Position numbers and translations under genes: made by a program. From positions 146,301 to 210,300 of the forward strand of contig JABAHL010000003.1 of the NCBI GenBank assembly GCA_019353055.1: 64,000 bases of DNA, read 5' to 3'. Under the pieces are notes generated by a model. The model saw only the letters and a program-made list of their open reading frames with translations. It was not told the DNA's origin and searched no databases. The number at the start of each line of letters is the position of its first letter. Position 1 is the first letter of the stretch. The stretch is from Faucicola osloensis_C (GTDB lineage: Bacteria > Pseudomonadota > Gammaproteobacteria > Pseudomonadales > Moraxellaceae). Positions 18,138 to 26,777 of the stretch are shown piece by piece.

Positions 18138-19316
18138 CTAAAAAGCCGCGACATCTTTGAGGGGATAGCGAATTTGAGTCACTAATAAAGGTCCAGATAA
18201 TTCAAAGTGAATGCTGGCTTCATCACCAAAGTACTGACGTAAAATTGCCAGTTGACTGTTAAACTGCAGTTTTTGGTGAATATCTTGACAAATCAGCTGA
18301 TACGTCGTGGCTGGCAGCTCAATTTCGATATCAATTTTGACAACATCGTTTTGCCAATCGATACTAATAGTAATGTGAATGGGGTCGGTGCTATTTTCAA
18401 CAATCAGTACAATCAGTTTTTCAATCACCATTTGCAGCGATAACGAGGTAATCACCATGTCATAGAGCAAATCTTCATCGGGCAACTGCCAAGTTACTTT
18501 CAGCTTTTTATCAAAACGGTATTTTTCGATACTCAAATAGCTTTCGCATAGCGCCATCTCATCCAGGAGCGCAATCTCACGCGTTTCATCAAAGCTCACC
18601 CGATACAGATTTGAGATATGACGAATCATTCTCTCGGCTTCATACGGATCGGTTTCTATTAGATACTGCATAGTATTGAGTAAATTAAAGAAAAAATGCG
18701 GGGTGATACGCGCCTTTAACTGTTCGTTTTGTTCGATGAGTTTTTGTTGGGTACGCAGTTCAACGCGGCGAATATTTTGGTACTGTATCTCAAAATAAGT
18801 GAGCAGCACCGCTATCATCAAAAAAACAAACAAAGTATTCGCAATGGTTTCTAGTATCAGCGCATTTAAACTGACTTCATAGCCGAGCGTAAAGAATAAA
18901 ATCAACCGACCTAGCAAGCTCAGTACCGGCACGATAATAAACACGGTTGACAGCAGATAGGCGGTGATTTGTTTTGAACGCCAATTAAATTCTCTGAATT
19001 TTTTGGCAGAATTCGCCACAAAAACCATTTCACCCGTCACAGTTAAGATAGTAATCACCAACGTTTCAATGCTATGGCGGATAATCAAACTGATATCATT
19101 GGTAAAAGTTAAATAGGTTAAAATCGAAACCAGTGAAAAAAACGCGATATAGCTTGCCCACAGTTTGATGGTCTGTTTTTCGCTCAGATTGGGTAGGAAA
19201 AAGGCACTGGTGAGCGGCTCTTTAATCCGCTTGAGTGAAATTTGTGAGGCATCCTCAGTTTTTGCTATACTAGCCCTAGATTTTGCAGAGGGAATTAACA
19301 GCTCCAGCAATCTCAT
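18138..19316 (-). CDS. algZ: LytS/AlgZ-like membrane sensor histidine kinase
   Basis: A 392-residue protein. The start at 19316 has aaagga nine bases upstream; the open frame continues into argH, but that extension is not used. After about 50 residues come four hydrophobic helices (about 55-200), then a coiled-coil-like stretch and a His_kinase dimerisation domain with the phosphoacceptor His in ARITPHFFFNLLNTMQYL. The C-terminal ATPase-like domain is degenerate: the usual N-box VENAxKHG is replaced by LIVENSTDP and no glycine-rich G-box is visible, a departure also known for FimS/AlgZ. It is divergent from argH across 42 bases. Confidence 0.75.
   Translation of the reverse strand: MRLLELLIPSAKSRASIAKTEDASQISLKRIKEPLTSAFFLPNLSEKQTIKLWASYIAFFSLVSILTYLTFTNDISLIIRHSIETLVITILTVTGEMVFVANSAKKFREFNWRSKQITAYLLSTVFIIVPVLSLLGRLILFFTLGYEVSLNALILETIANTLFVFLMIAVLLTYFEIQYQNIRRVELRTQQKLIEQNEQLKARITPHFFFNLLNTMQYLIETDPYEAERMIRHISNLYRVSFDETREIALLDEMALCESYLSIEKYRFDKKLKVTWQLPDEDLLYDMVITSLSLQMVIEKLIVLIVENSTDPIHITISIDWQNDVVKIDIEIELPATTYQLICQDIHQKLQFNSQLAILRQYFGDEASIHFELSGPLLVTQIRYPLKDVAAF
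19242..19271 (+). promoter_or_regulatory. Putative sigma70 promoter of argH
   Basis: TTGTGA (19242-19247) and TATACT (19266-19271) are separated by 18 bases. They lie about 90 bases upstream of the argH start and inside the 5' coding part of the divergent kinase gene. Confidence 0.45.
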
Positions 19317-19358
19317 TGTCTTTATTCCTTTCACACTTACACAAAAAATGGACGTATT

Positions 19359-20774
19359 ATGAGCAATCAAATTTCCGCTGATTCTAGCACATCTAGTATG
19401 TGGGGTGGACGTTTTAGCGAAGCCACTGACAGTTTTGTCGCTGAATTTACCGCGTCTGTCGGATTTGACCAACGTTTTGCCAATCAAGACATCGCAGGCT
19501 CGATTGCTCATGCCACCATGCTTGCCAAAGCGGGGATTATTACCGAGGCGGAAAAAGACCAAATCGTTGGCGGTTTGACCCAAATCAAACAAGAAATCGC
19601 CGATGGCAAATTTGTTTGGTCAGTGGCGCTTGAAGATGTGCACATGAATGTGGAGTCTCGTCTGACCGCTATCATTGGCGATGTCGGCAAAAAACTACAT
19701 ACAGGGCGTAGCCGTAATGACCAAGTTGCAACCGATATCCGTTTATATCTGCGTGACCAAACTGATATTATTTTAGGATTGTTAAAACGTCTACAAACGG
19801 GCTTACTTGATTTGGCAAGCCAGCATACCGACACTATCATGCCAGGCTTTACCCATCTTCAGACCGCGCAGCCTGTCAGTTTTGGTCATCATGTGATGGC
19901 ATGGTTTGAGATGCTAATGCGGGATAGCGAGCGCTTGATTGATGGTCGAAAACGTATCAACCAAATGCCCCTAGGCGCCGCAGCACTGGCAGGTACGACT
20001 TATCCGATTGAGCGGGAATTTACCGCAGAGCTGCTAGGCTTTGAAGGGATTTGTCAAAACTCGCTGGATGCCGTATCCGACCGTGATTTTGCCATTGAAT
20101 TTGCCAGTAGCGCAAGCCTGTTAATGATGCACTTGTCACGTATGAGTGAAGAAATCATCTTGTGGATGTCAGCGCAATTTGGATTTGTGGTCGTCCCCGA
20201 TCGTTTTTGCACGGGCTCATCGATTATGCCACAGAAGAAAAATCCCGATGTGCCAGAGCTGGTACGGGGTAAAGCTGCCCGCGTGTTTGGCGATATGATT
20301 ACCTTACTGACCTTGATGAAAAACCAACCGCTGGCTTACAACAAAGATAACCAAGAAGATAAAGAGCCGCTATTTGATGTGGTAGATACTGTGACAGGGT
20401 CCCTACTTGCTTTTGCTGATATGCTACCAAACTTAATTCCAAACAAAGAAAATATGCGGGCTGCGACCATGAAAGGGTATGCGACCGCCACCGATTTGGC
20501 GGATTATTTAGTCCGTAAAGGCTTAGCCTTCCGCGACGCGCATGAAGTAGTGGGTAAAGCAGTAGCATTAGGCGTGCAAAAAGGCGTAGATTTGAGTGAA
20601 TTATCGCTCGATGAGCTTCAAGGCTTTAGCGACTTAATTGGTGAGGATGTATTTGAATATCTGACCCTTGAAGGTTCGCTCAATGCCCGTAACCACATTG
20701 GCGGTACAGCCCCGAATCAAGTCAAAATGGCGATTGAGCGTGGGCGTCAGCGTATCGAACAATTAGGTCATTAA
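19359..20774 (+). CDS. argH: Argininosuccinate lyase ArgH
   Basis: A 471-residue fumarase/aspartase-superfamily enzyme that splits argininosuccinate to arginine and fumarate. Visible are MWGGRFSEATDSFVAEFTAS at the N-terminus, HTGRSRNDQVATD, PGFTHLQTAQPVSFGHH, and the superfamily signature TGSSIMPQKKNPDVPEL with the catalytic Ser loop. It has full family length. It is followed by one base and a gamma-glutamylcyclotransferase-like ORF, then yggX, probably a single transcript ending at the hairpin at 21447. Confidence 0.96.
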   Translation: MSNQISADSSTSSMWGGRFSEATDSFVAEFTASVGFDQRFANQDIAGSIAHATMLAKAGIITEAEKDQIVGGLTQIKQEIADGKFVWSVALEDVHMNVESRLTAIIGDVGKKLHTGRSRNDQVATDIRLYLRDQTDIILGLLKRLQTGLLDLASQHTDTIMPGFTHLQTAQPVSFGHHVMAWFEMLMRDSERLIDGRKRINQMPLGAAALAGTTYPIEREFTAELLGFEGICQNSLDAVSDRDFAIEFASSASLLMMHLSRMSEEIILWMSAQFGFVVVPDRFCTGSSIMPQKKNPDVPELVRGKAARVFGDMITLLTLMKNQPLAYNKDNQEDKEPLFDVVDTVTGSLLAFADMLPNLIPNKENMRAATMKGYATATDLADYLVRKGLAFRDAHEVVGKAVALGVQKGVDLSELSLDELQGFSDLIGEDVFEYLTLEGSLNARNHIGGTAPNQVKMAIERGRQRIEQLGH

Positions 20775-20775
20775 T

Positions 20776-21120
20776 ATGCCAAAACTGTTCTCGTATGGCA
20801 CATTACAACAAGAAAATGTACAGCTTGCCACCTTTGGGCGTACACTGGTGGGTAGTAAAGACCAACTCATTGGCTACCAGTTGGGTGAAATCGAAATCAC
20901 CGATGAAGATGTAGTCGCCAAAAGTGGCAAACGTTTTCATCCGATACTACTTAAAACCAATAACCCAACCGACAAAGTGGTAGGTGTGATTTTTGACATT
21001 ACCGATGATGAGCTTGCCCAAGCCGACCGCTACGAAGTCGATGCCTACGCACGAGTGGAAGGTCACTTTGACAGTGGCGCTACCGCGTGGATTTATGCCG
21101 ATGCAAGCGACTTAGACTAG
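20776..21120 (+). CDS. Gamma-glutamylcyclotransferase-fold protein (GGCT/AIG2-like)
   Basis: A small 114-residue protein. The opening LFSYGTLQQENVQLATFGR matches the YGTL substrate-binding loop of the GGCT/AIG2 family, and Glu in DELAQADRYEVDAY fits the catalytic acid position. Family members cleave gamma-glutamyl amines or peptides to 5-oxoproline, although many bacterial ones are uncharacterised. The start is one base after the argH stop, so translation is coupled. The length is typical of the short bacterial members. Confidence 0.8.
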   Translation: MPKLFSYGTLQQENVQLATFGRTLVGSKDQLIGYQLGEIEITDEDVVAKSGKRFHPILLKTNNPTDKVVGVIFDITDDELAQADRYEVDAYARVEGHFDSGATAWIYADASDLD

Positions 21121-21141
21121 CAACTATTAAAAGGATAAAAA

Positions 21142-21429
21142 ATGGAAACTTATAACCCCGCTGACCACATGGTCATGTGCCGTAAATACAAACAAAAGCT
21201 ACCTAAAATGCCAAAACCGCCGTTTCCTAACAAGCTAGGTGAAGAACTGCAAAACACCGTGTCTGCCAAAGCGTGGAACGAATGGCTAGAGCACCAAACC
21301 ATGCTTATCAATGAAAATCACTTAAGCATGATTGACCCAGAAGCCAAAAAATTTATTACCGAGCAGCGCAATAAATTTTTGGATAATGAAGACTATGAAC
21401 GCCCAAAAGGCTGGACAGCACAAAAGTAA
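21142..21429 (+). CDS. yggX: Fe(II)-trafficking / oxidative damage protection protein YggX
   Basis: A 95-residue protein with the YggX core: a single N-terminal Cys in VMCRKYKQKL, FPNKLGEELQNTVSAKAWNEW, and HQTMLINENHLSMIDPEAKKFI, which align with E. coli YggX (elements GxLGkxiyexisKeAW and QTMLINE). YggX helps protect iron-sulfur clusters and is linked to MutY in enterobacteria, where the genes are adjacent. Here mutY is 6 kb away. aaaaggata upstream provides a ribosome-binding site. It is the last gene of the argH transcript. Confidence 0.9.
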   Translation: METYNPADHMVMCRKYKQKLPKMPKPPFPNKLGEELQNTVSAKAWNEWLEHQTMLINENHLSMIDPEAKKFITEQRNKFLDNEDYERPKGWTAQK

Positions 21430-21443
21430 ATAATCGCTAACAA

Positions 21444-21480
21444 CAAAAAACCCCAAATAGATTTATTTGGGGTTTTTGCT
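21444..21480 (+). terminator. Bidirectional terminator between yggX and rplS
   Basis: A 12-bp perfect stem aaaccccaaata / tatttggggttt with a GATT loop. It has A/T runs on both flanks and serves both yggX and the convergent rpsP-rplS operon. Confidence 0.92.
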
Positions 21481-21555
21481 TTTTTGGTGTTGATTAAACC
21501 ATGACAATCATAGTTTAACCCATTTAGGCAAATAATAAATAACGCAATTAAAGCC

Positions 21556-21936
21556 TTAAGCTTGCGCTTCTTCTTTACGCACTGACAGTTTTTCACGGAT
21601 ACGTGCTGATTTACCAGAACGGTCACGTAGGTAGTAAAGTTTGGCACGGCGTACATCACCACGACGTTTTACTTCAATTTTTGCAATTTGTGGTGAATGG
21701 GTTTGGAACGCACGTTCAACACCTACACCACTAGAGATTTTACGTACGGTAAACGCAGAGTTTAAGCCGCGGTTACGTTTAGCGATAACAACACCTTCAA
21801 ATGCTTGTAGACGCTCACGGTCGCCTTCACGCACTTTTACTTGTACGACAACAGTGTCACCAGGACCAAAACTTGGTACGTCTTGCTTAAGCTGGCTATT
21901 TTCGATTTGTTGAACCAAAGGATGTTTGTTACTCAT
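21556..21936 (-). CDS. rplS: 50S ribosomal protein L19
   Basis: A 126-residue L19. MSNKHPLVQQIENSQLK, FGPGDTVVVQVKVREGDRERLQAFEGVVIAKRNRGLNSAFTVRKIS and the end RRAKLYYLRDRSGKSARIREKL are characteristic. L19 sits at the 30S/50S interface. The start at 21936 is preceded by gaggagaaaa. It is the last gene of rpsP-rimM-trmD-rplS. The 123-base gap after trmD is longer than usual but no terminator was seen in it. Confidence 0.97.
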   Translation of the reverse strand: MSNKHPLVQQIENSQLKQDVPSFGPGDTVVVQVKVREGDRERLQAFEGVVIAKRNRGLNSAFTVRKISSGVGVERAFQTHSPQIAKIEVKRRGDVRRAKLYYLRDRSGKSARIREKLSVRKEEAQA

Positions 21937-22059
21937 GAGATTTTCTCCTCTCACTGGGGACAGAGGCTAAGCTGACTAAAGTTAGTTGACGTCAGCAAAT
22001 GCGCATACTCCCCGCTAATTTTATGTGCCTTGATAGCAATCGACACGATTAGGCATCCG

Positions 22060-22830
22060 TCAAGTGGATGAATCTGGGTGGCTGTCTTTAGCAGATTGCG
22101 CTGCTTCTGTCAGCCATTTTTGTTGCTGTTTGGTTGGCACAAAGGCTTGCCACAAATCAGGACGTCTTAGCTGGGTGCGTGTTGCCTGCTGAATAAATCG
22201 CCACTTGGCGATATTGGCATGATGCCCTGACAACAGCACGTCAGGCACTTTGATGCCTTGAAATTCAGTCGGTTTGGTATATTGTGGACAATCGAGCAAG
22301 CCATCCACGAAGGAGTCTTGCTGCGCCGATAAATCATCGCCCATCACATTGGGCAATCGGCGTATCACACTATCCATCAATACCATCGCGGGCAATTCGC
22401 CCCCTGTCAGCACATAATCACCAATTGAGCATTCGATATCGACATACTGACTCAGTAGTCTTTCATCGATGCCTTCATAACGACCGCATAACAAAATCAA
22501 GCCGTCATATTGGCAAAAATCAAGCACCCCACTTTCGCTCAGTGTCTTGCCTTGTGGCGACAAATACACCACAGGACAGGTTTTACCGCGCGCATTGGCT
22601 TGCGTTTTGGCGTAGTCGATGGCTTTTTGTAACGGCTCTGCCATCATTACCATACCAGGACCCCCACCAAACGGACGCTCATCGATACGCCGATAATTGT
22701 CTGTGGTAAAGTCTCTTGGGTTAATCAGCAAGATTTCCGCTTGCTTGCGAGCTAGCGCCCGCCCAGTGATGCCAAAGTCAGTAATACTAGCAAACATTTC
22801 GGGCAAAATGGTTATTACCGCAAAAAACAT
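22060..22830 (-). CDS. trmD: tRNA (guanine37-N1)-methyltransferase TrmD
   Basis: A 256-residue SPOUT-class methyltransferase using S-adenosylmethionine to make m1G37 in tRNAs reading CNN codons, which prevents +1 frameshifting. The trefoil-knot segments are visible: FGGGPGMVMMAEPL, VVYLSPQGKTL, LLCGRYEGIDERL and YVLTGGELPAMVLMD with the catalytic Asp. SGHHANIAKWR lies in the C-terminal domain. It is the third gene of the ribosomal operon. Confidence 0.97.
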   Translation of the reverse strand: MFFAVITILPEMFASITDFGITGRALARKQAEILLINPRDFTTDNYRRIDERPFGGGPGMVMMAEPLQKAIDYAKTQANARGKTCPVVYLSPQGKTLSESGVLDFCQYDGLILLCGRYEGIDERLLSQYVDIECSIGDYVLTGGELPAMVLMDSVIRRLPNVMGDDLSAQQDSFVDGLLDCPQYTKPTEFQGIKVPDVLLSGHHANIAKWRFIQQATRTQLRRPDLWQAFVPTKQQQKWLTEAAQSAKDSHPDSST

Positions 22831-22954
22831 ACGCTACACTCACTTTAGCTTGGCATTAACAACGCCTTATTGATTGACAACTTCCATCGAATAAATGCTA
22901 GGCACTCATCAACGACGAATACGTAAATGTTAATCATCACTGCTAGTTATCAAC

Positions 22955-22982
22955 GTTTAATAATCACTGTTTAATAATCACT
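22955..22982. repeat. 14-bp perfect tandem duplication at the 3' end of rimM
   Basis: Two adjacent copies of gtttaataatcact span the rimM stop codon. The last residues of RimM and its stop are therefore part of the duplication. Confidence 0.85.
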
Positions 22983-23528
22983 GCCCCAATCGACCATCAG
23001 GGTTTGCTTGGCTAAATTCACCTCGCCAATGGTCTGTTTGTGCCAAGGAATCAATCGTTCTTCGCCATCCACACTATCAGCAGTCGGCTCGACTACCATA
23101 ATGGCATGCGCCCCTGTTTCAAACAGCTCTTTTACCCGTCCTAAGATGACATTTTCTGACTGGCTAATCACCGTCAAACCAATCAAATCTGACCAATAAT
23201 ATTCGTCTTCTGCAAGCTCAGACAGATTATTTTTTTCTGCCCAAAGGCTCACGCCAAACATAGTTTCTGCGATATTACGGTCGGGCACTTCGTTAAGTTG
23301 CACCACGTAGCCTTTACCTTGTTGTCGCCAGTTTTTTACCGTTAAGGTCTTTTGACCCATGGCAGTATTGATGACCCAAGGCTGCATATGAAATATCGCT
23401 TCACGGTCTTCAGTAAAGCTAAATACCCATAGCCAGCCATGAATGCCATAAGGCTTTTTTAGCTCGCCGATTTTAAACAGCGATGCGTTAGCCTCATTGG
23501 TATGCAAGTCTGTCGGTTGTTTTGCCAT
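22971..23528 (-). CDS. rimM: 16S rRNA processing protein RimM
   Basis: A 185-residue ribosome maturation factor that binds S19 in the 30S head. KIGELKKPYGIHGWLWVFSF is the N-terminal RimM domain, and ADEYYWSDLIGL then VKELFETGAHAIMVVE marks the C-terminal PRC-barrel. The ending LIPWHKQTIGEVNLAKQTLMVDW is typical. It lies 34 bases after rpsP. The extreme C-terminus overlaps a 14-bp tandem repeat. Confidence 0.95.
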   Translation of the reverse strand: MAKQPTDLHTNEANASLFKIGELKKPYGIHGWLWVFSFTEDREAIFHMQPWVINTAMGQKTLTVKNWRQQGKGYVVQLNEVPDRNIAETMFGVSLWAEKNNLSELAEDEYYWSDLIGLTVISQSENVILGRVKELFETGAHAIMVVEPTADSVDGEERLIPWHKQTIGEVNLAKQTLMVDWGSDY

Positions 23529-23562
23529 ATTAAAGTCCGCTGTACTTAATTTTTATAAAAAA

Positions 23563-23820
23563 TTAAGCAGTTGCTTGTGCTTTGCTAGCTGCTTTAAATA
23601 AAGCGGCAACACGGTCAGAAGGTTGTGCACCTTTGTTGATCCATGCTTGGTAAGCGTCAGCGTTGATACGTACTGGCACTTCTTGACCTTGTGCTAGTGG
23701 GTTAAAGAACCCGATGTTTTCGATGTAACGACCGTCACGGGCATTGCGTGAGTCGGTTACCACGATTTGATAAAATGGGCGTTTTTTCGCACCACCGCGT
23801 TGTAAACGGATAACTACCAT
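23563..23820 (-). CDS. rpsP: 30S ribosomal protein S16
   Basis: An 85-residue S16: MVVIRLQRGGAKKRPFYQIVVTDSRNARDGRYIENIGFFNP is the conserved N-terminal portion and PSDRVAALFKAA the C-terminal part. It is the first gene of the rpsP-rimM-trmD-rplS operon. gagagaac lies before the start. The promoter must lie in the 23.82-24.0 kb AT-rich interval; no confident -35/-10 pair was assigned. Confidence 0.97.
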   Translation of the reverse strand: MVVIRLQRGGAKKRPFYQIVVTDSRNARDGRYIENIGFFNPLAQGQEVPVRINADAYQAWINKGAQPSDRVAALFKAASKAQATA

Positions 23821-24025
23821 AATGTTCTCTCTGTAAATGCAATCAATTGAATCTAGTTCAGTGGTTAGAGCCTAAAAGACCCAAACAATTGAAAAACAGC
23901 ATAAATACAGTTTTAGCAAAGTTTAGGTACACCAAAAAGGGCAGTAGTTTAGCATATTTTTATCAAAATCAATAGCTTTTTGGGGTAAATTTTGACTTTT
24001 TATAGTTAGCGCAAGTTTAATCACA

Positions 24026-24198
24026 TTAAAGCGATGCCACCACCCACAGGTTACCAAGCGTATCGATACCAAAGCTCAGCAGTACCCTTAACGCAATCGC
24101 AGTCAGTAGCGCGCAGCTTTGTTGACATGGATGTTGTGCTCAAAGGCAATCGCCATGTACCCTACTATAAAAATCCCTGCTATCACCCTGTATAACAT
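24026..24198 (-). pseudogene. Frameshifted remnant of an NhaD-like Na+/H+ antiporter (N-terminal part)
   Basis: This lies in the otherwise gene-free 524-base gap between rpsP and hisA. On the minus strand from 24198 one frame reads VIAGIFIVGYMAIAFEH then NIHVNKAA, after which it hits stops. Shifting by one base, the next frame continues ALLTAIALRVLLSFGIDTLG and ends at a TAA at 24026. The combined peptide resembles the first helices of NhaD/ion-transporter superfamily antiporters (pattern GYxAIxxEHxxxxNKAAxALL). The 173-base length is not a multiple of three. Nothing recognisable of the remaining roughly 400 residues is nearby, so this is a decayed fragment. Family assignment is moderate. Confidence 0.5.
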
Positions 24199-24344
24199 TA
24201 TCACGACCCCTGTTATGCTAATACCCACATGCAAAATATCTTAACCTTAGTTGGCATTATACGGTAAAATTATCGCCAAATTATAGCAACACGCATTTTG
24301 ACTAACCTAGCTCAATTTGCGCTAACCGACAACAGGACAACCCC

Positions 24345-25094
24345 ATGACGACGTTATCAACCACGCCAACTTTAATTATCCCTGCCATTGACCTCAAAGA
24401 CGGCAAATGTGTGCGCCTAAAACAAGGGCGTATGGAAGACGATACCGTATTTAGTGACGACCCTGTCGCAATGGCAAGCCGCTGGGTAAAAGAAGGTGCT
24501 CGACGCTTGCATTTGGTGGATTTAAATGGTGCTTTCGATGGTGTACCGGTGCATAAAGACGTCGTCACCGCGATTGCCAAAGCCTACCCAAATTTACCTA
24601 TTCAACTCGGTGGCGGTATCCGTAGCCTTGATACCATCCGTCATTATCTAGAAGCAGGTTTGACCTATATTATTATCGGTACCAAAGCAGTCGAACAACC
24701 TGAATTTGTTGAACAAGCGTGTCAGGAATTTGCCGGTCATATCATTGTGGGTATTGATGCCAAAGATGGCATGGTAGCGACGCATGGCTGGGCAAATGTG
24801 ACCGATGTCAAAGCGGTTGATTTGGCAAAACGCTTTGCCGATGCAGGCGTATCTTCTATCGTCTATACTGATATTGCGCGTGATGGCATGATGCAAGGCG
24901 TCAATGTCGAGCAAACGGTCAACTTGGCAAAAGAAGGCGGTATTCCGGTGATTGCCTCAGGTGGGGTGACGGATTTACAAGACATCGAAAATCTAAAACC
25001 CTACAGTGATTATCTTGAAGGCATCATTACAGGGCGTGCCATTTATGAAGGTACTCTCGATATTGCTGCGGCGCAGGTGCTTCTCGATAGCTAG
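24345..25094 (+). CDS. hisA: Phosphoribosylformimino-5-aminoimidazole carboxamide ribotide isomerase HisA
   Basis: A 249-residue (beta-alpha)8 barrel isomerase of histidine synthesis. The first catalytic Asp is Asp16 in IIPAIDLKDGKCVRLKQG, and the second acid lies in YTDIARDGM. LGGGIRSLDTI and ASGGVTDLQDI are the phosphate loops. It is paralogous to HisF at 5.7 kb. It stands alone. Its terminator lies inside the 3' coding end of the convergent AlkB-like gene. Confidence 0.95.
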   Translation: MTTLSTTPTLIIPAIDLKDGKCVRLKQGRMEDDTVFSDDPVAMASRWVKEGARRLHLVDLNGAFDGVPVHKDVVTAIAKAYPNLPIQLGGGIRSLDTIRHYLEAGLTYIIIGTKAVEQPEFVEQACQEFAGHIIVGIDAKDGMVATHGWANVTDVKAVDLAKRFADAGVSSIVYTDIARDGMMQGVNVEQTVNLAKEGGIPVIASGGVTDLQDIENLKPYSDYLEGIITGRAIYEGTLDIAAAQVLLDS

Positions 25095-25122
25095 CAGGCG
25101 CTACTCGATAGCTAAATGACAT

Positions 25123-25740
25123 TTAATTCACTATATGACGGAAGGTCAGATTAATTCTACCTTCCGTTACTTTTTTGGTCTTAGGTAGGCTGTGTAACCA
25201 ATGGCGCTGGGTCTGTCCGCGCATGACAATCAGCTGTCCATTTTGCAAGGTAATCTCGGCTTTTTCCTTGCTGATGCGGTGCTTAAATACAAATTTACGG
25301 GTTGCCCCTAACGAGACAGACGCGATAATGGGTTCATTGCCCAGTTCGCTTTCATTATCAGCATGGTAGCCCATACCATCATCGCCTGTGGGGTAATAAT
25401 TAAACAAACAGGCGTTAAAATTTGCGCTCATATGTTGCTCAGCCAGCAACAATTCTATGTGCTGTTTTAATGCCAAAACCTCCGCTGTCCAAGGCGTTGC
25501 CGTCTTGCGTTGTCCAGAATAGTGATAATCGTTTTCACTCATCCACACGATTTGGCGGTGGGTGACATGGGTTTTGCCAAAAATTGTAACCACGTCATGC
25601 TGCCAAGGTAGCTGCGTTAAAAAATGCCGATAAAGCGCATTGGGCTCATCAGCGGGGCTGTCAAAAACCTGCCCAAAATCATTGACAATGCCATCGTAGG
25701 GTAATAAATTCTCATTGGGATTGGCGGCAAATAATGTCAT
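25123..25740 (-). CDS. AlkB-like 2-oxoglutarate/Fe(II)-dependent dioxygenase
   Basis: A 205-residue AlkB-family oxygenase. NYYPTGDDGMGYHADNESELG supplies the iron-binding His-x-Asp, and the distal His is in RHWLHSLPK. RINLTFR provides the two Arg of the 2-oxoglutarate clamp. IASVSLGATRKFVFKH is the family nucleotide-lid region. Members remove alkyl groups from N1-methyladenine or N3-methylcytosine in DNA or RNA by oxidative demethylation, and this sequence is closer to the AlkB2/3-like branch than to E. coli AlkB. It starts one base from the stop of the upstream alpha/beta hydrolase gene, so the two are co-transcribed. Confidence 0.85.
   Translation of the reverse strand: MTLFAANPNENLLPYDGIVNDFGQVFDSPADEPNALYRHFLTQLPWQHDVVTIFGKTHVTHRQIVWMSENDYHYSGQRKTATPWTAEVLALKQHIELLLAEQHMSANFNACLFNYYPTGDDGMGYHADNESELGNEPIIASVSLGATRKFVFKHRISKEKAEITLQNGQLIVMRGQTQRHWLHSLPKTKKVTEGRINLTFRHIVN
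25138..25177 (+). terminator. hisA terminator embedded in the 3' end of the AlkB-like gene
   Basis: A 9-bp stem acggaaggt / accttccgt with a 12-base loop is followed by TTACTTTTTT on the plus strand. It lies 44 bases past the hisA stop and within the last codons of the convergent gene. Confidence 0.7.
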
Positions 25741-25741
25741 G

Positions 25742-26614
25742 TTAGCTTGGCAAATTCAGCTTTTGAAAAATGAGCTTGGCGCATAATTCTGGTGCTTCAA
25801 TTGGCAGTAAATGTCCATAGTCATTGAGCACCGTTATTTGCTCATTGGGCACGAATTTATCCCACATCTGGCGTACTTGCTGACTGATAAACATCGACGG
25901 CTTACCGATGATTAACTGCACAGGCACTTTGTTGTCGGCAATAAGCTGTTGTAATGGTTTCATAATCAGCGGTGTGCCAAAATAATTGGCGAGTTCTTGC
26001 TTGGGTGAAAAACGTAGCGTGAGTTCAGCTGATTGACCTGGCTCTAAACTATTTTTGGCATAGGTTAAAAGGTGTTCATCGGTGATACGTTTGTATGCTT
26101 TATGACGGCGAAGAAACTGATAATACGCATCCACACTGTCCCAGTCGGCTTGTTTGACTTGGGTGCTTTTAAAGGGTTCTCGGGTCATTTTCACCATACG
26201 TGGCACCAGACTATAAAGCTTGCCTTGCTGGTTGGTAAAGGTGACAGGCTCAAGCAAATAAAGCGCGCTAAACAAATCTGGGCGTTTGGCAGCCGCCATG
26301 GTGGTGGCAGTTGCCCCTTGTGAATGCCCGATACCGATGATTGGTTTGTCCTGTGTTTTTTGCAAAAATTCAATTAAGACATCCGCATCTTCTTCACGAG
26401 TCAGTTTGTCCGCGGTCGGTTTATCGTACCATTCGCCCCGCATGGTCAGCGCGGTGATGTTAAGATGTTGCGCCAAGTCGCTCAAGAGTGGCTCATAGAC
26501 GCCTAAGGCAAAGCCATTACCGCCGTAAAAATGGGCAGTCTGGCTGGCGGCAGGGTTTTTGATGTTATAGTATTTGGCGTTTTTGCCATTTAGCTTGATG
26601 CGTTGTTCTTCCAT
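25742..26614 (-). CDS. Alpha/beta hydrolase
   Basis: A 290-residue alpha/beta hydrolase fold protein. HFYGGNGFALGVYEPLL is the oxyanion-hole region, GIGHSQGATATTMAA carries the nucleophile Ser, VQLIIGKPS lies near the acid, and NDYGHLLPIEAP the catalytic His. The nearest described relatives are uncharacterised serine hydrolases, so no substrate is given. It is followed by the AlkB-like gene with one base between stop and start. Confidence 0.75.
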   Translation of the reverse strand: MEEQRIKLNGKNAKYYNIKNPAASQTAHFYGGNGFALGVYEPLLSDLAQHLNITALTMRGEWYDKPTADKLTREEDADVLIEFLQKTQDKPIIGIGHSQGATATTMAAAKRPDLFSALYLLEPVTFTNQQGKLYSLVPRMVKMTREPFKSTQVKQADWDSVDAYYQFLRRHKAYKRITDEHLLTYAKNSLEPGQSAELTLRFSPKQELANYFGTPLIMKPLQQLIADNKVPVQLIIGKPSMFISQQVRQMWDKFVPNEQITVLNDYGHLLPIEAPELCAKLIFQKLNLPS

Positions 26615-26777
26615 GCCAATTGTCCTAATTACTCACTTTTTTAGCCACTTTTTAGTGACTAAAAGGTGACTTGATTATAAGACCCAGTGAAAAGTTATGA
26701 CTAAGCCTTTTGTGACTTAGCATTCACCCTTGCCCTTGGGTTATATCAAATCTAGCGTAAGTTAGCACTGCCTTTAT

